64,000 nt of DNA. Source: Chrysemys picta bellii. Its lineage: Eukaryota; Chordata; Testudines; Emydidae. Both the position numbers and the translations under genes were made by a program. The stretch is from positions 71,505,302-71,569,301 of the forward strand of contig NC_088799.1 in NCBI RefSeq assembly GCF_011386835.1, written 5' to 3'. Below, piece by piece: positions 10,253-22,334 of the stretch. How positions within the stretch are numbered: position 1 is the first letter of the stretch; each line of letters starts with the position of its first letter. Below the pieces are notes generated by a model. That model searched no databases, had not been told where the DNA came from, and saw only the letters and a list, made by a program, of their open reading frames with translations.

Positions 10253-12882
10253 TAACTTATTTAGATCTGTTGGTGCTGAGCCCAGCTCCTCAGACTGATA
10301 ATCTGGGCCTCATAAGCACAACTTGAACAGTATTTTCACAGCGTCCTATTCTTGAATAAGTTAGACCTGGGTTTGTATTATAGTATTGAAAATCTTCCAT
10401 GATATAAAGAGCTGAATTGGGTGGCTTAAAGGACAGGGTAGAGAGTGTATGATGAAAAATTGTTGCATTTGCTAAACAACCTTAGAATATGCAAAGAGTT
10501 TTCCAGCATTGAGTTGCACAGTTTTTATTTATTTAGTTGAATGGATGTCTGGAACTATTATCTGTATTGAATTATTCAACTTGGCATCCTAGCCGGACAT
10601 GTAAACTACTGCTCATATAAAACTGAAATTTATCCTGCATCAGGAAAAAAAGGGAGACAGGAAAACCATACTTCAATAAACAGAAATTCCCTAGTGCCTA
10701 AGTATGCTTATTATATTTTTGAGATTCCTTCTCATATTGTGCCTTCCAGTTATTCACTGTAACAAAATAAATAGAAACTAACCCTATTTTCTAATTTATT
10801 TTGCTTTTATCTGCAGTACTTATAGTGTATGTGGCTCTCTATACCTAAACGTGTTTTATTCACAAGCTTAGAAAACGCTATACAAGGAGGGGGTGCAAAG
10901 ATGGAAAATTGCTTGTTATTTTTTTTTCCTTTGGCAACACAAATAACAGTTTCTTGAACTGAAAACTGGAGTAAAAAACCAACCAACCTCAGTTTTTTAG
11001 TACCAAGAAAAAGCAAAAACAAAAAGGCTATACCACCAAGAGGAGACTTGCTTGTTTTTCATTTCCAACTTCCCTGTGTCATAAGAAGCTACTGAATATC
11101 TTGGCTGTATAGCTGCACCTTGTAGGTCAACAAAATCAATCTTTGTCTTGAAAAAATGGTGGGGAAGACAAATAAAAAACAACACCTTTTCATTATTTAC
11201 ATGTTTAGAGGGACGAAGTACAGCATGCTGGATGTTTATTGTGTATTATATGATTTTTGTTCTGTTTGGATAGCACTCATTAGAGAATTCTGTCAGTCAG
11301 GTCAGGACAAGCCTTTCTGGCCCCTTGGTCCCAAATATAATCAGAACTTCAGAAAGGCAAAATGAGTCCTGAGTTCAAGCACCCTGTTTTTTAGGACATA
11401 AGTAATGTAATAGCAATGGTCATGGTTGAAGGTCCATATATCATGACCTTCTTTCAGACATAGCCATACATTAATAATTTTTAAAACACTTAATATGTTG
11501 GACTGTTCCATCTGATTGATTTGCCTTGGCTGTCAAAGCAAGCGGTGTCCTCTTAGTCTTCCTTTGCATTAAATATTGAATAGGTTATTTGTTAGCTCCC
11601 TCCTTTTTTATTTTGCTTAAAAACTGGCCACTTTGCATGTGTAAATTTGAGAGCACAATATCTGTTTAAAGAATCATCTTTGAGAAGCATAAACTGCACT
11701 ATATGAATAAAGGCAGAAATGTGAGAGTTTTCTCTTTGTCATCAGTGGAGGTCGACAATATGTTCATTCTTGGTTGCGTGCTGTATGAAAACATAGTTAA
11801 GACCTTTGTCAGCAAGGAATTTGCTTGGTCAATGGACACAGGAGAGAGAGTCTGTAACTGCCACACTTCTACAACAGCTAGTTATTGCTGGTAACTTTAA
11901 GATATTTGTTCTGGAAAACTAAATGGAAGTAATGTACATCACCAAGTATCTAAGCATATGCCCAGGCCCTAGTTCTGGTCTCATACTGGTGAGAATCCAA
12001 AGCAATTCCACTGAAATCAATGGCGCTAAACGGGCATAAATTGAGATCAGAAAGTATCTAGAAAATGTACAAATTGCCTATGCTGTTTGCGCCCTCAGCT
12101 CTAATTATCTATGAAGAATGTATGTTTTCATAGTAGTGCCCTAAACAGCACTTTCCAATGTCCATACACCACTTTACACTAATTGTATTCTCTGGTTTAC
12201 CCTGTTCTTTCTGTTGAGAGATGAATTCATTGGCATTGCTGGAAAGGATGTAAGTTCCTTTTGAAGGATGTCAGCAATGTCCTTCACTATAATAAAGATT
12301 ATGATTATGACTATTTTTAGCATGCTGTAAATGAGCTGAGATATACTGCCCCTGTTTCTTGTCACTGCTCAAAGTCTCGGATTCTCAGAGACTGGTGTGG
12401 CTTAGTACCATGGCAATAGGAGACATTCGTATGCACCTATATTCCCCCTTGGTGGTCCACCAAGGGCACTCCCTGTTAGGGTTCTGGCTCCCCAGCTGTC
12501 ACCTCACTTTGGAGGAGAGTTGCATCTCCCTCCCTGCTGACTGTGGTTTTTCAAGGTTGCACTGTTCGCTTTACACTGTGAATTCCCCAGCAAGTCCAAC
12601 TGCCTAAGCAGGCCTGTTTTGCTTTCTCCTCAGAGGCTATAATAAACAGTATAATTGCCCACAGTTAAGTTACCACACAACTCTTATTCCTAAGGTGAGA
12701 ACATTACGGTGAAAACATTAAAAGAGTAAAAAAGCCTACACACATGCCTATAAGTTTACCGGAGATCATCCTAATTCCAACAAGGGCTCTGGCCAGTGAA
12801 AATTCCTTCAAACCCCCTAAAATTCATAGCCTCCTTGGCTCAGAACAAGTATTCCCATGAATCTGAGAGTTCCTTTTTCATC
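10253..12882. other. Non-coding; one weak hairpin-type repeat
   Basis: No gene is visible in 2.6 kb. Around 11960-12060 the sequence 'agttctggtctcatactggt...aattccactgaaatcaatgg...aaattgagatcag' resembles the amniote hairpin repeats built around 'ccattgacttcaatgg', but is too decayed to bound. Confidence 0.4.
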
Positions 12883-12890
12883 CAGTTTGG

Positions 12891-13267
12891 CATAGGTGTT
12901 GACTTACTCAGATCCCGAGGACACTTGACCCCCATTCCGCCCTGGCCTTGCCCGCAACCCACTTCCTTCTGCCCCTTCCCCCATCTCTTCCTGCCCCTTC
13001 TCCTCCCCCTCCCCACTAGTGCCTACTGCACACTGCAGAACAGCTGATCATGACAGGCAGGCAGGAGGGGCTGGGAGGGAGAGGGAGGAGCCGACTGGCA
13101 GGGCCGCTGGCGGGTGGGAGGCATTGGGGGGAAGTGGGAAGAGCCAATCTGCAGGGCCGCTGGGGGTGGGAGGCGCTGACCCAAGGGGCTGCCAATGGGT
13201 GCTGAGCACCCACTATTTTTTCTGTGGGTGCTCCAGCCCAAGAACACCCATAGAGTCAGCCCCTATG
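12891..13267. mobile_element. hAT-like MITE (copy 2, CATAGGTG ends)
   Basis: A 377-bp unit starts CATAGGTGTTGACT and ends AGTCAGCCCCTATG. It is flanked on both sides by the perfect 8-bp duplication cagtttgg. It shares with copy 1 (8825-9094) the ends and the 'gagcacccactatttttt...gtgggtgctccagccc' block. The middle is an expanded GC-rich part with repeated 'cagggccgctgg...gtgggaggc' units, which explains its greater length. The 147-codon open frame crossing it is an artefact of GC content. Confidence 0.92.
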
Positions 13268-13275
13268 CAGTTTGG

Positions 13276-16072
13276 GTCTTTAATCTGTCCTCACGTAACA
13301 GGTGATCAACAGACAAAAGGTCCCCTCCTCATCGTGAAGCTTCAAAGGCTGAATTCTTGCATATGCAGCCATATTTATATTTACATACACCTCCCCCTGG
13401 AGAGTTCCTGGGAAATCCACTTAACTTTAAAAAGTTTACATTGTATCAAATTATCCTTTTGAAGCTCATAACACTTCACAGGGTTTACATTACTCAGGTC
13501 TCCTCCCTAGGGATGTTACATACAATTCCATAATACATAAACATTTGCATTTTAATACAACGTACTCCTAAGTTACTGAAAGTTAAATCAAGAAGGTTTG
13601 TCCAGGATACTGCAGGAAATTGGCATATCTTTCACAGTAAGTTTGGGGTTTTTTGTTCTTTCCTCCATCTGCTTTGCAGACTCCTTCTATGGTGGTCACT
13701 ACCTTAGATTCCCAGGACAATAAAGATTAAGCCTTTCATATTTTATCTTTGGACTCTGAAGGTTTAACCATTTCTCCACAGGAATTAGAACAACACAGAT
13801 TTGTTTTCCCCTCTCTCTCTAGTGTAATGAAGAGTCATATCAAGCATCCTTCAGAGATCATTGCAACAAAACCCTTCCAACTCTACTTCTCTACTGGGCA
13901 AAAGCACTGTATGACATATGTAGTATGAGGAAAGGAAATAACTGCTCTTTCTGGTACCTGTGAGTTTGATGTAGGTATAGCTAAAGAGAACTCAGTTCAA
14001 TAAGGCAAACCATGCCAAATTGTAAGAAAAAGTGAGACCCATCAAGTATTTGACTGGGGCAGATATGACACACCAAGGGAAGGTTTCTGTGTTATGTGAA
14101 GGGGTGAACCCCTGTGTCCATTTGCCATTACTGTCCATTCCTGATCTAGTAACAAGTTGCTACATAGTGCAATGTCATCTATGTTGTCTCTTATCTTTCT
14201 CTCAGATGTCAGGTGTGTTTTTTCTTCATAGTTTTCAACAAGACTGCTACTATTAACTTTTCAGATTAATATCCTACATTATAGAGATACAGCTACATTT
14301 TAAGACTCTTCTGTATATATGCAAGTCAGTCATACCATATAGGTATTTGTACATTTCTGCTTCACTCTGGATCAGTTTCCCAAACTGGTCTCCCTGCATT
14401 AATTTTGGTTCCAAATGAAGTCTGGGCTGTGCAGCAGTCCACACACAGAACTATGAGCCAGAGCCAAACAATTACTAACCCAATTATTCCTTAAGAGAAT
14501 CAACTTTGGAGAGCAGAACCTCCCTATGTATATTAATGAGAGGGGCACCCATTGCCTCTGACTGAGCCTTTGTGAATAAGTAAGGGAGCAAATGCAACAA
14601 ATCCAGGATCCTGCATCACAGAATATTGTTGTCATTTCTTTTGATAATTTAATGATATTTCAAAGTATAAAGTAGAATATTTTGTAAGAACAATGAACCT
14701 TTAGTAATCAAGACTTCATTACCATGCTCTTTTATCAAAACTTAGCTAAGAAATGGCAAGAGAGGACCATTTTTCTGTGTAAATTATTAAGTGTCTGGAT
14801 TAGCAGGTTTCTACTTCAATTATCTGTTACAGTATTTGTTACTTTTAATGAAAGAAAAGGAATTATGAAGTAATTAAAACAGTTCTTTTCTCCATTAGAA
14901 ACAAACATGACCACACCTATGTAATTTCTGGTATAGGTAATTAATTCTGAACTATTAACAGAAATTGTAGAGACTCTTTCTAGGATTTAAAAGAAAATAT
15001 CACATTTAATCTCCAGGGTTGCATTCCATAATGATTTGTGATAAAATCTTTAACTGCATAGCCTTAATTATTTTAGATGCTCTCAACTGCTACCATGCAT
15101 TATTCACTGTAGTGGTTTCTACAGCAGATGAGTTCTAGTATTACATAAGCAGTATGAGAGAACACCAGTTGTGGAGCCAGTGTTGATTAACAGGACTAAA
15201 AAAGCCCCCCAACAAAACAGAAAAAGGGAAAAGTTTTGGCACTGAGGTTGTGAATAAATTCTGGATTGTATAATATATTGCCCCCAAAAGGTGAGTAAAT
15301 ATTAGGGCCTTCTTGAAAAATAATTGAGTCAGACTCAGTCTGGGAGGTTATGTTCATAGGAAGGTGAAACAAGCATGTTGAATCTGGAACTTTCTGTGAC
15401 TGCATCCTCCACTGAAGTTACTAGTACCCCACCCTCCCTCCAGTTGTCAAGCTGGTGTAAGGTAACCAGCCAGCAAGTATGAAAAATAGGGACCGGGGGA
15501 GAAGGGATAATGGGGGGTAATAAAGTCCCATGCAAGACAAAGCTCCTAATAATGGGACATCTGATCACCCTAAATTAGTGCATGCACAGTTTAATCGAAC
15601 TCATTGATGCTACTGGAGACCCAAATAGCAATAGCTGTGGACAGAAACACCTTTTTTGTCTTCAGTTTGTAGACTCTTGAGCCTATTCCTCTCAAATGCA
15701 GATCTAATCTCAGTGATCCATGTGATGAGTATCTCCAGGCTTGATTGTTGTTATTGATTTCTATTATCAGAGCACCTAGGAGCCCTATTGCAATGTGCTA
15801 TTTCTGGGATGAATAATAATACCTAGCTCTTACACAGCAATTTTTCAACAGTAGATCTCAGTGATTTATGAATGTGGTAAGTATCCTTATTTCCCTTTTT
15901 CAGACGGGGAAACAATCAAACCTATGCTTCTATAAGTCTGGCTGATGTGACCACAACTCAACAGTGCTTTATGCTGTATGTGTGATCCATATGTTATCAG
16001 CTTCCAGCTCTGTTAATTTTAAAGCCCTTAATGGGCCAAACTGTTTTTGAGGCAGCCTCAAAAGGTAGATAA
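13276..16072. other. Non-coding, minor repeat traces
   Basis: About 2.8 kb with no supportable gene. At about 15760-15960 there are weak likenesses to the 39590 repeat ('atcagagcacctaggagccc') and to reverse MIR ('ttcagacggggaaac'). Confidence 0.4.
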
Positions 16073-18110
16073 GGGGTAAATAGAAAGGAGCATAAACACT
16101 GCCAAATTAAGTGTAAAAATGTAATAAGAAAAGCCAAAAAGGAGTTTGAAGAACAGCTAGCCAAAAACTCCAAAGGTAATAACAAAATGTTTTTTAAGTA
16201 TATCAGAAGCAGGAAGCTTGCTAAACCACCAGTGGGGGCCCTGGACGATCAAGATACAAAAGGAGCACTTACAGACGATAAAGTCACTGCAGAGAAACTA
16301 AATGAATTCTTTACTTCAGTCTTCATGGCTTAGGATGTTAGGGAGATTCTCAAACCTGAGCCGTCCTTTGTAAGTGACAGATCTGAGGAATTGTCACATA
16401 TTGAAGTGTCACTAGGGGAGGTTTTGGAATTAATTGATAAACTTAACAGTAACAAGTCACCAGGACCAGACGACATTCACCCAAGAGTTCTGAAGGAACT
16501 CAAATGTGAAATTGCAGAACTAGTAACTATGGTTTGTAACCTGTCCTTTAAGTCAGTTTCTGTACCCAATGACTGGAAATAGCTAACGTAACGCTAATAT
16601 TTAAAAAGGGCTCTAGAGGTGATCCCGGTAATTACAGACTGGTAAGTCCAATGTCAGTACCGGGCAAATTAGTTGAAACAATAGTAAAGAATGAAATTGT
16701 CAGACACATAGAAGAACATAAATTGTTGGGCAAAAGTCAACATGGTTTCTGTAAAGAGAAATCATGTCTTACTAATCTATTAGAGTTCTTTGAAGGGGTC
16801 AACAAACATGTGGACATAGTGTACTTCGATTTCCAGAAAGCCTTTGACAAGGTCCCTCACCAAAGGCTCTTACGTAAATTAAGTTGTCATGGGATAAGAG
16901 GGAAGAGCCTTTCATGGATTGAGAACTGGTTAAAAGACAGGGAACAAAGGGTAGGAATAAATGGTAAATTTTCAGACTGTAGAGGGGTAACTAGTGGTGT
17001 TCCCCAAGGGTCAGTCCTAGGACCAATCCTATTCAACTTATTCATAAATGATCTGGAGAAAGGGGTAAACAGTGAGGTGGCAAACTTTGCAGACGATACT
17101 AAACTGCTCAAGATAGTTAACACCAAAGCAGACTGTGAAGAATTTCAAAAAGATCTCACAAAACTAAGTGATTGGGCAACAAAATGGCAAATGAAATTTA
17201 ATGTGGATAAATGTAAAGTAATGCACATTAGAAAAAATAACCCCAACTATACATACAATATGATGGGGGCTAATTTAGTTACAACTTATCAGGAAAGAGA
17301 TCTTGGAGTCATCGTGGATATTTCTGTGAAGATGTCTATGCAGTGTGCAGCAGCAGTCAAAAAAGCAAACAGGATGTTAGGAATCATTAAAAAAGGGATA
17401 GAGAATAAGATGGAGAATATCTTATTGCCTTTATATTAATCCATGGTACACCCAGATCTTGAATACTGTGTACAGATGTGGTCTCCTCATCTCAAAAAAA
17501 GATATACTGGCATTAGAAAAGGTTCAGAGAAGGGCAACTAAAATGATGAGGGGTTTGGAATGGGTCCCATATGAGGAGAGATTAAAGAGGCTAGGACTTT
17601 TCAGCTTGGAAAAGAGGAGACTAAGGGGGGATATGATAGAGGTACATAAAATCATGAGTGGTGTGGAGAAGGTGAATAAGGAAAAGTTATTTACTTGTTC
17701 CCATAAAATAAGAACTAGGGGCCACCAAATGAAATTAATGGGCAGCAGGTTTAAAACAAATAAAAGGAAGTTCTTCTTCATGCAGCGCACAGTCAACCTG
17801 TGGAACTCCTTGCCTGAGGAGGTTGTGAAGGCTAGGACTATAACAGGGTTTAAAAGAGAGCTAGATAACCTTCATGAATTTAAGTCCATTAATGGCTATT
17901 AGCCAGGATGGGTAAGGAATGGTGTCCCTAGCCCCTGTTTGTCAGCGAGTGGAGATGGATGGCAGGAGAGAGATCACTTGATCATTACCTGTTAGGTTCA
18001 CTCCCTCTGGGACACCTGGCATTGGTCACTGTCGGTAGACAGGATACTGGGCTGGATGGACCTTTGGTCTGACCCAGTATGGCCATTCTTATGTTCTTAT
18101 GTTCTCTCCC
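16073..18110 (+). pseudogene. CR1 LINE type B, 5'-truncated ORF2 (broken)
   Basis: This is the C-terminal half of a CR1 ORF2 (non-LTR retrotransposon reverse transcriptase). Homology begins near 'aaatagaaaggagcataaac', a block also found at 63920. Reading frames in order: 16391-16582 has the SPGPDDIHP motif; 16651-17439 has [22 protein letters not shown] and the catalytic NFADDTK (Asp-Asp at codons 148-149 of that stretch); 17459-17902 has the [12 protein letters not shown] and [17 protein letters not shown] tail. Breaks include an in-frame TAG at 16331-16333, a stop at 17437-17439 and frameshifts between the three pieces, so no enzyme can be made. The 3' end carries 'gtctgacccagtatggccat' and the repeated terminal unit ttatgttc, which defines type B here. 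Confidence 0.93.
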
Positions 18111-20509
18111 TCTGTGGTCCACAAAGACAACTGCAGATGAAAATGCTACACTGATAGTCTCCAGAGTGAAAGTCTTGGGTAGCGCCAGAAACAAAGCTAT
18201 CTTAGTGGAGCCCTAAGTTGTAGGCACAATAAATCAGGCTAAACTGAAGTTTGCTATGTAAAAATTCCATTTCAAGACTCGCCCCTTTTAAGAAGCTTTT
18301 TCCCCCCTAATAAGCTATACCCAAGTCAGCATAATGGCCTGGCCACATTTCTCCTGGTAGACAACCTCCAGTACTGGTCCAGTGTGGGAAGTTGCCTTTA
18401 AAAGGGGGAAGAGGGAGGTTTATTTTTGGACAGACAGAGTAACTTTGTACTATTTTCTATATTTATTTAGGTTAATAAAAGTTAACCACAATTCATCAGG
18501 CACCCATCGAAGGTGTATTAGAAATGCCACGATCAGACAGGTTATATTAAATAGACATACAGAATATTGCTTATGATGAATGTGCTCATGGGATTGGGCA
18601 GAAATGCCATGGATGCCAAAGTGCACTGTTTCAATTTCACAGGGGCAACATTCTTGTCTCTTCTCATTCTTTTCATCCCCAGACTGCTAGATTGCTCTAT
18701 TTAAATACCTCTGAAGTTTGTGACCACACTGTGTATAATGACATGTCTACCTTGAAAGATAACAAGTTCAGTGTAGGCAGGGGGCCAAAGACTGGCCAGA
18801 TTTCATACTGGCTGTGCTCTGTTCTGTGAAAGCTGCATTCCTTCAGAGTCTGACATTTGTAGGAATGAAATTGGTAACTGCATTAAAATGTTACCATTTA
18901 GGAACATGAGCTAAACTCTCATATTAGAACACATCCCTGAATAAGAGGATACATGGCACTTCTTTTCCCTAGTGACAGCTCTGGGATGGCATTGTGTCAC
19001 CTGAAATAGCAGTGGCTATGGTAATCCTTGGTAGGTTCTAGCTGTCTCCACTGGGCTATATGGATTCTTGCTCCTCTTCTCCCAGTGGCTCCCCACACCT
19101 TTTGGGTGGCTTGTCCTCCAGGGTATGCCAGTAAGGATCAGTCCCTGTGTTCAGGAGAGTGCAGGGGCTGCAATTGTGGATGTGGGCAGCAAAGTGGAGA
19201 AGGCTCTCTGAGCCTTATTTCCTGGCCCAGATGCATCTTGGCTCTCTACTAAAGATGGGTATGTACACCACAAAGTATAGCTTTCATGCTGCAACATGGG
19301 GTTTGGTAATAACTAGTGTCATAGCTTCCAATGCAGCTGACAGTGACAAGCAATCAAACCTCATGCTACTTTCCTTTGCATATGAATCAGTAAAAGGTGG
19401 ATTTATACTGTATAACTGGTTTTAATAATGTATATGTGGTTAAAGGTTGGAACAGTTTCCCTTGCCCCCCCCTGTTTCCAATCTAAGTATTCACAGTGCA
19501 AGTTTTCCCTTGATGCAAAGCCTAATTTTCCCAGTTGCTTTCTTGCCCCCTTTGTTTCAGTTCTTAGTTTACATTAATTGAATGGTTTGAGCTTTCAAGC
19601 AAGACACATAGGGACTGAGTAATTTAGATTTCTCCCTCCTTCTACCCCCCCCCCCCAACAACAACAAAAAAGATTTGGTTACAAATGGAACAAAATGTCT
19701 TTATTTTATGGAGGTAAAAAGTAACCAAAAGTAAATTCCTTTCTGTTTCAACAGGATAAGAGACCTTTAGCATCTTGCTTTAAAATGGCTTAAAGTAGAA
19801 CATTTTTTTTGTCATCTGTCAGCTTCAAAGGTCATGGTTTAGATGGCCATTCCTAAGCCCCTTGGATAATGTTTACTGTGCTCTCAAATGACTTAAAATG
19901 GACTAAATTGTTTTGAGCCGACAATAGTAAAGGTCACGGAGGAAATCAGTTTAGTCAGCCTTGCCTGGTTTCTAAGTACACATAGTAAAATCTGCCATAA
20001 ACTAAAGCAAGAAAGAAGTTTTTAACTGTAAAAGACACTGGAAGTCCAAGGGAATGGAATGTACTCATTGTGGATGTAAATTGCCTGGAAGAGATTTTGC
20101 CAAGCAGGGTTATTTGACCAACTTTTGACCAATCACTACTGCTCTCTACCTTTTTACTCTAATCCCTGGACATGTTGTAGCTCATGACTTAAAAGGAGAA
20201 TATTCAGATTTAGGGGCATATTCTTTTCTTAATGTGGGTGGTTATAACTTCCAGAGACTTTTATGGGAGCTAGGCGCATGCTTTGGGAGCAAAATATGCT
20301 CCCTGGCCTAGGATTTTATCAGACTCCTTTTCAGAGCTCACTTAGGGCCAGATTTTATCACAATTACCTTCACAGAGCAGTGCCTTACTCTGCATGTCAT
20401 CTGATAATTTCAGTGCGACACTTTGTCAAGTAAGGTGCTATGCGACATAAATAAGGGTGGCAGAATCTGTCCATTTGAGAACAATTAAAAAAAAAAAAAA
20501 GACTGTCTC
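18111..20509. other. Non-coding, nothing recognised
   Basis: About 2.4 kb with no gene. A poly-C tract lies near 19646-19656 and a poly-A tract near 20486-20500. Some text near 18470-18580 may be old dispersed repeat. Confidence 0.4.
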
Positions 20510-21132
20510 GTGTGTGTTAATAAGGCAGCAGTGCTGACCTAGGTCAGAAGGACTTAAAAGCCAGACGCTAAGCGACCAAAGATGACCTAGTGAGCAGAGG
20601 AGTTTGTAGGAGGGAGAAAGGCCGCATCGCTAATGCCAACACTGCTCCTAGCTCCTGCAACTATGTCCGAACAGAGATCTTGGGTGCCTCTACCCAGGCA
20701 GGTCCTGGTGTGGATTTTCAGAGACTGTGGCCAGCATTTCCCCATCATAGAAAGCCAGGCTGGGGAGACTATCCAGTGTGAGAGATGCCTATTAGTAGGA
20801 ACTCTCAGGAAGTAAGCGGGAGAGCTACAGGAGGAGGTGTCTAGGGTTAGGAGCCTCCATGAACTCGAGGAATTCATTAACATTATGCATATGGAGATCT
20901 CTAAAGTTGAGGGAGCAATCTAAGGTGGAGAGGCCTGCAGTAGTATCACCAGGGGAAGAGGAAATGGCTCCTTCACAGGGAGGAAGCTGGCTGCTGGTTA
21001 CTTGTGGCAGCAGGCAGTGCTCCACCCCTGCTCCCAACCCACTGACTATAGAGATAAAAAAAAAAAAGTATGGTGTCTTGGCAATGAGGGAAGAGGAACC
21101 TGCCCCACAGGTGGAGGAGAAGTAGTAATGCA
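20510..21132 (+). pseudogene. CR1 ORF1-like fragment
   Basis: Reading different plus frames shows CR1 ORF1 hallmarks: a DCGQ...IIESQAGETIQCERC block and then LQEEVSRVRSLHELEEF, the Cys-containing segment plus coiled-coil typical of CR1 ORF1 (nucleic-acid binding). The pieces lie in different frames and contain stops, so it is dead. It ends close to the left boundary of the reverse-oriented CR1 at 21150. It could be the 5' part of the type-A CR1 seen from 22335, with the 21150-22140 insertion between; that link is inference. Confidence 0.6.
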
Positions 21133-21149
21133 CTTCTAAGGCTGGGAGA

Positions 21150-21861
21150 ACATAAGAATGGCCATACTGGGTCAGACCAAAGGTCCATCTAGCCCAGTAT
21201 CCTGTCTAATGACAGTGGCCAATGCCAGGTGCCCCAGAGGGAGTGAACCCGACATGCAATGATCAAGTGATCTCTCTCCTGCCATCCATCTCCTCCCTCT
21301 GACAAACAGGCTAGGGATACCCTTCCTTGCCCATCTTGGCTAATATCCATTAGTGGACTTAATCTCCATGAATTTATCCAGTTCTTTTTTAAACACTGTT
21401 GTAGTCCTAGCCTTCACAACCTCCTCAGGCAAGGAGTTCCACAGGTTGACTGTGTGCTGTATGAAGAAGAACTTCCTTTTATTTGTTTTAAATCTGCTGC
21501 CCATTAATTTCATTTGGTGGCCCCTAGTTCTTATTTTATGGGAACAAGTAAATAACTTTTCCTTATTCACCTTCTCCACACCACTCATGATTTTATGTAC
21601 CTCTATCATATCCCCACTTAGTCTCCTCTTTTCCAAGCTGAAAAGTCCTAGTCTCTTTAATCTCTCCTCATATGGGATCCATTCCAAACTTGTCATCATT
21701 TTAGTTGCCCTTCTCTGAACCTTTTCTAATGCCAGTATATCTTTTTTGAGATAAGGAGACCAAATCTGTACGCAATATTCAAGATGTGGGCGTACCATGG
21801 ATTTATACAAGGGCAATAAGATACTCTCCATCTTATTTTCTATCCCCTTTTTAATTAGTCC
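21150..21861 (-). pseudogene. CR1 type B 3' end (3' half of an inverted insertion)
   Basis: On the minus strand this gives the C-terminus of CR1 ORF2: [31 protein letters not shown] and [11 protein letters not shown], open for 163 codons (21340-21831). The type-B 3' tail follows, ending at the left in 'agaatggccatactgggtca'. It is close in sequence to 17400-18107. At its right edge it meets, head to head, an internal type-B segment in the opposite orientation (21865-22140). Only the last third of ORF2 is present, so it is non-functional. Confidence 0.92.
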
Positions 21862-21864
21862 TGT

Positions 21865-22140
21865 TGTGGGAAGAACACCTCAACAGCCCAACACTGTGGC
21901 ATTTAATTTCAGAAAGGGGAACTATGCAAAAATGAGGGGGTTAGTTAAACAGAAATTAAAAGGTACAGTGACTAAAGTGAAATCCCTGCAAGCTGCATTG
22001 ACGCTTTTCAAAGACACCATAATAGAGGCCCAACTTAAATGTATACCCCAAATTAAAAAACACAGTAAAAGAACTAAAAAAGAGCCACTGTGGCTTAACA
22101 ACCATGTAAAAGAAGCAGTGAGAGATAAAAAGACATCTTT
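21865..22140 (+). pseudogene. CR1 type B internal segment, inverted against its neighbour
   Basis: The plus strand reads VGRTPQQPNTVAFNF and YAKMRGLVKQKL, then HSKRTKKEPLWLNN and KEAVRDKKTS. This is the linker between endonuclease and reverse transcriptase, and it matches 63616-63890 almost base for base. It ends at 'aaaaagacatc', where CR1 homology stops. Together with 21150-21861 it makes a single insertion whose 5' segment is flipped, with about 1.3 kb of ORF2 missing at the junction. Confidence 0.88.
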
Positions 22141-22334
22141 GATGATGATGATGATCCTTGACAATCCTTCCGCAAAGTCTTGGATACAGGCCCCAGGCAG
22201 GCAGCACACCTCCCAGGATGCCTCTGTCCCCCATAGAAGACAGTCACTGACTACCACCACCCTTTGTTTCCTCTTGGAAAAGGTAGCTGCAGGTTAGGCC
22301 TGGTTACTCAATAAGGGCGGGGGGGGGGGGGGGG
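22141..22334. other. Linker with (ATG)n and a poly-G run
   Basis: After a short gatgatgatgatgat run there is unassigned sequence, then 16 consecutive G at 22319-22334 directly before CR1 homology resumes. Poly-G length may be affected by sequencing. Confidence 0.6.

Noticed and set aside
13019..13462. 147-codon open frame with Gly/Arg/Glu-rich sequence
   Set aside because: It reads through the GC-rich core of the hAT-like MITE and beyond its right end into unrelated DNA.
22319..22334. G-quadruplex regulatory element
   Set aside because: A single poly-G run at the edge of a decayed CR1 with no gene nearby; length may also be a sequencing effect.
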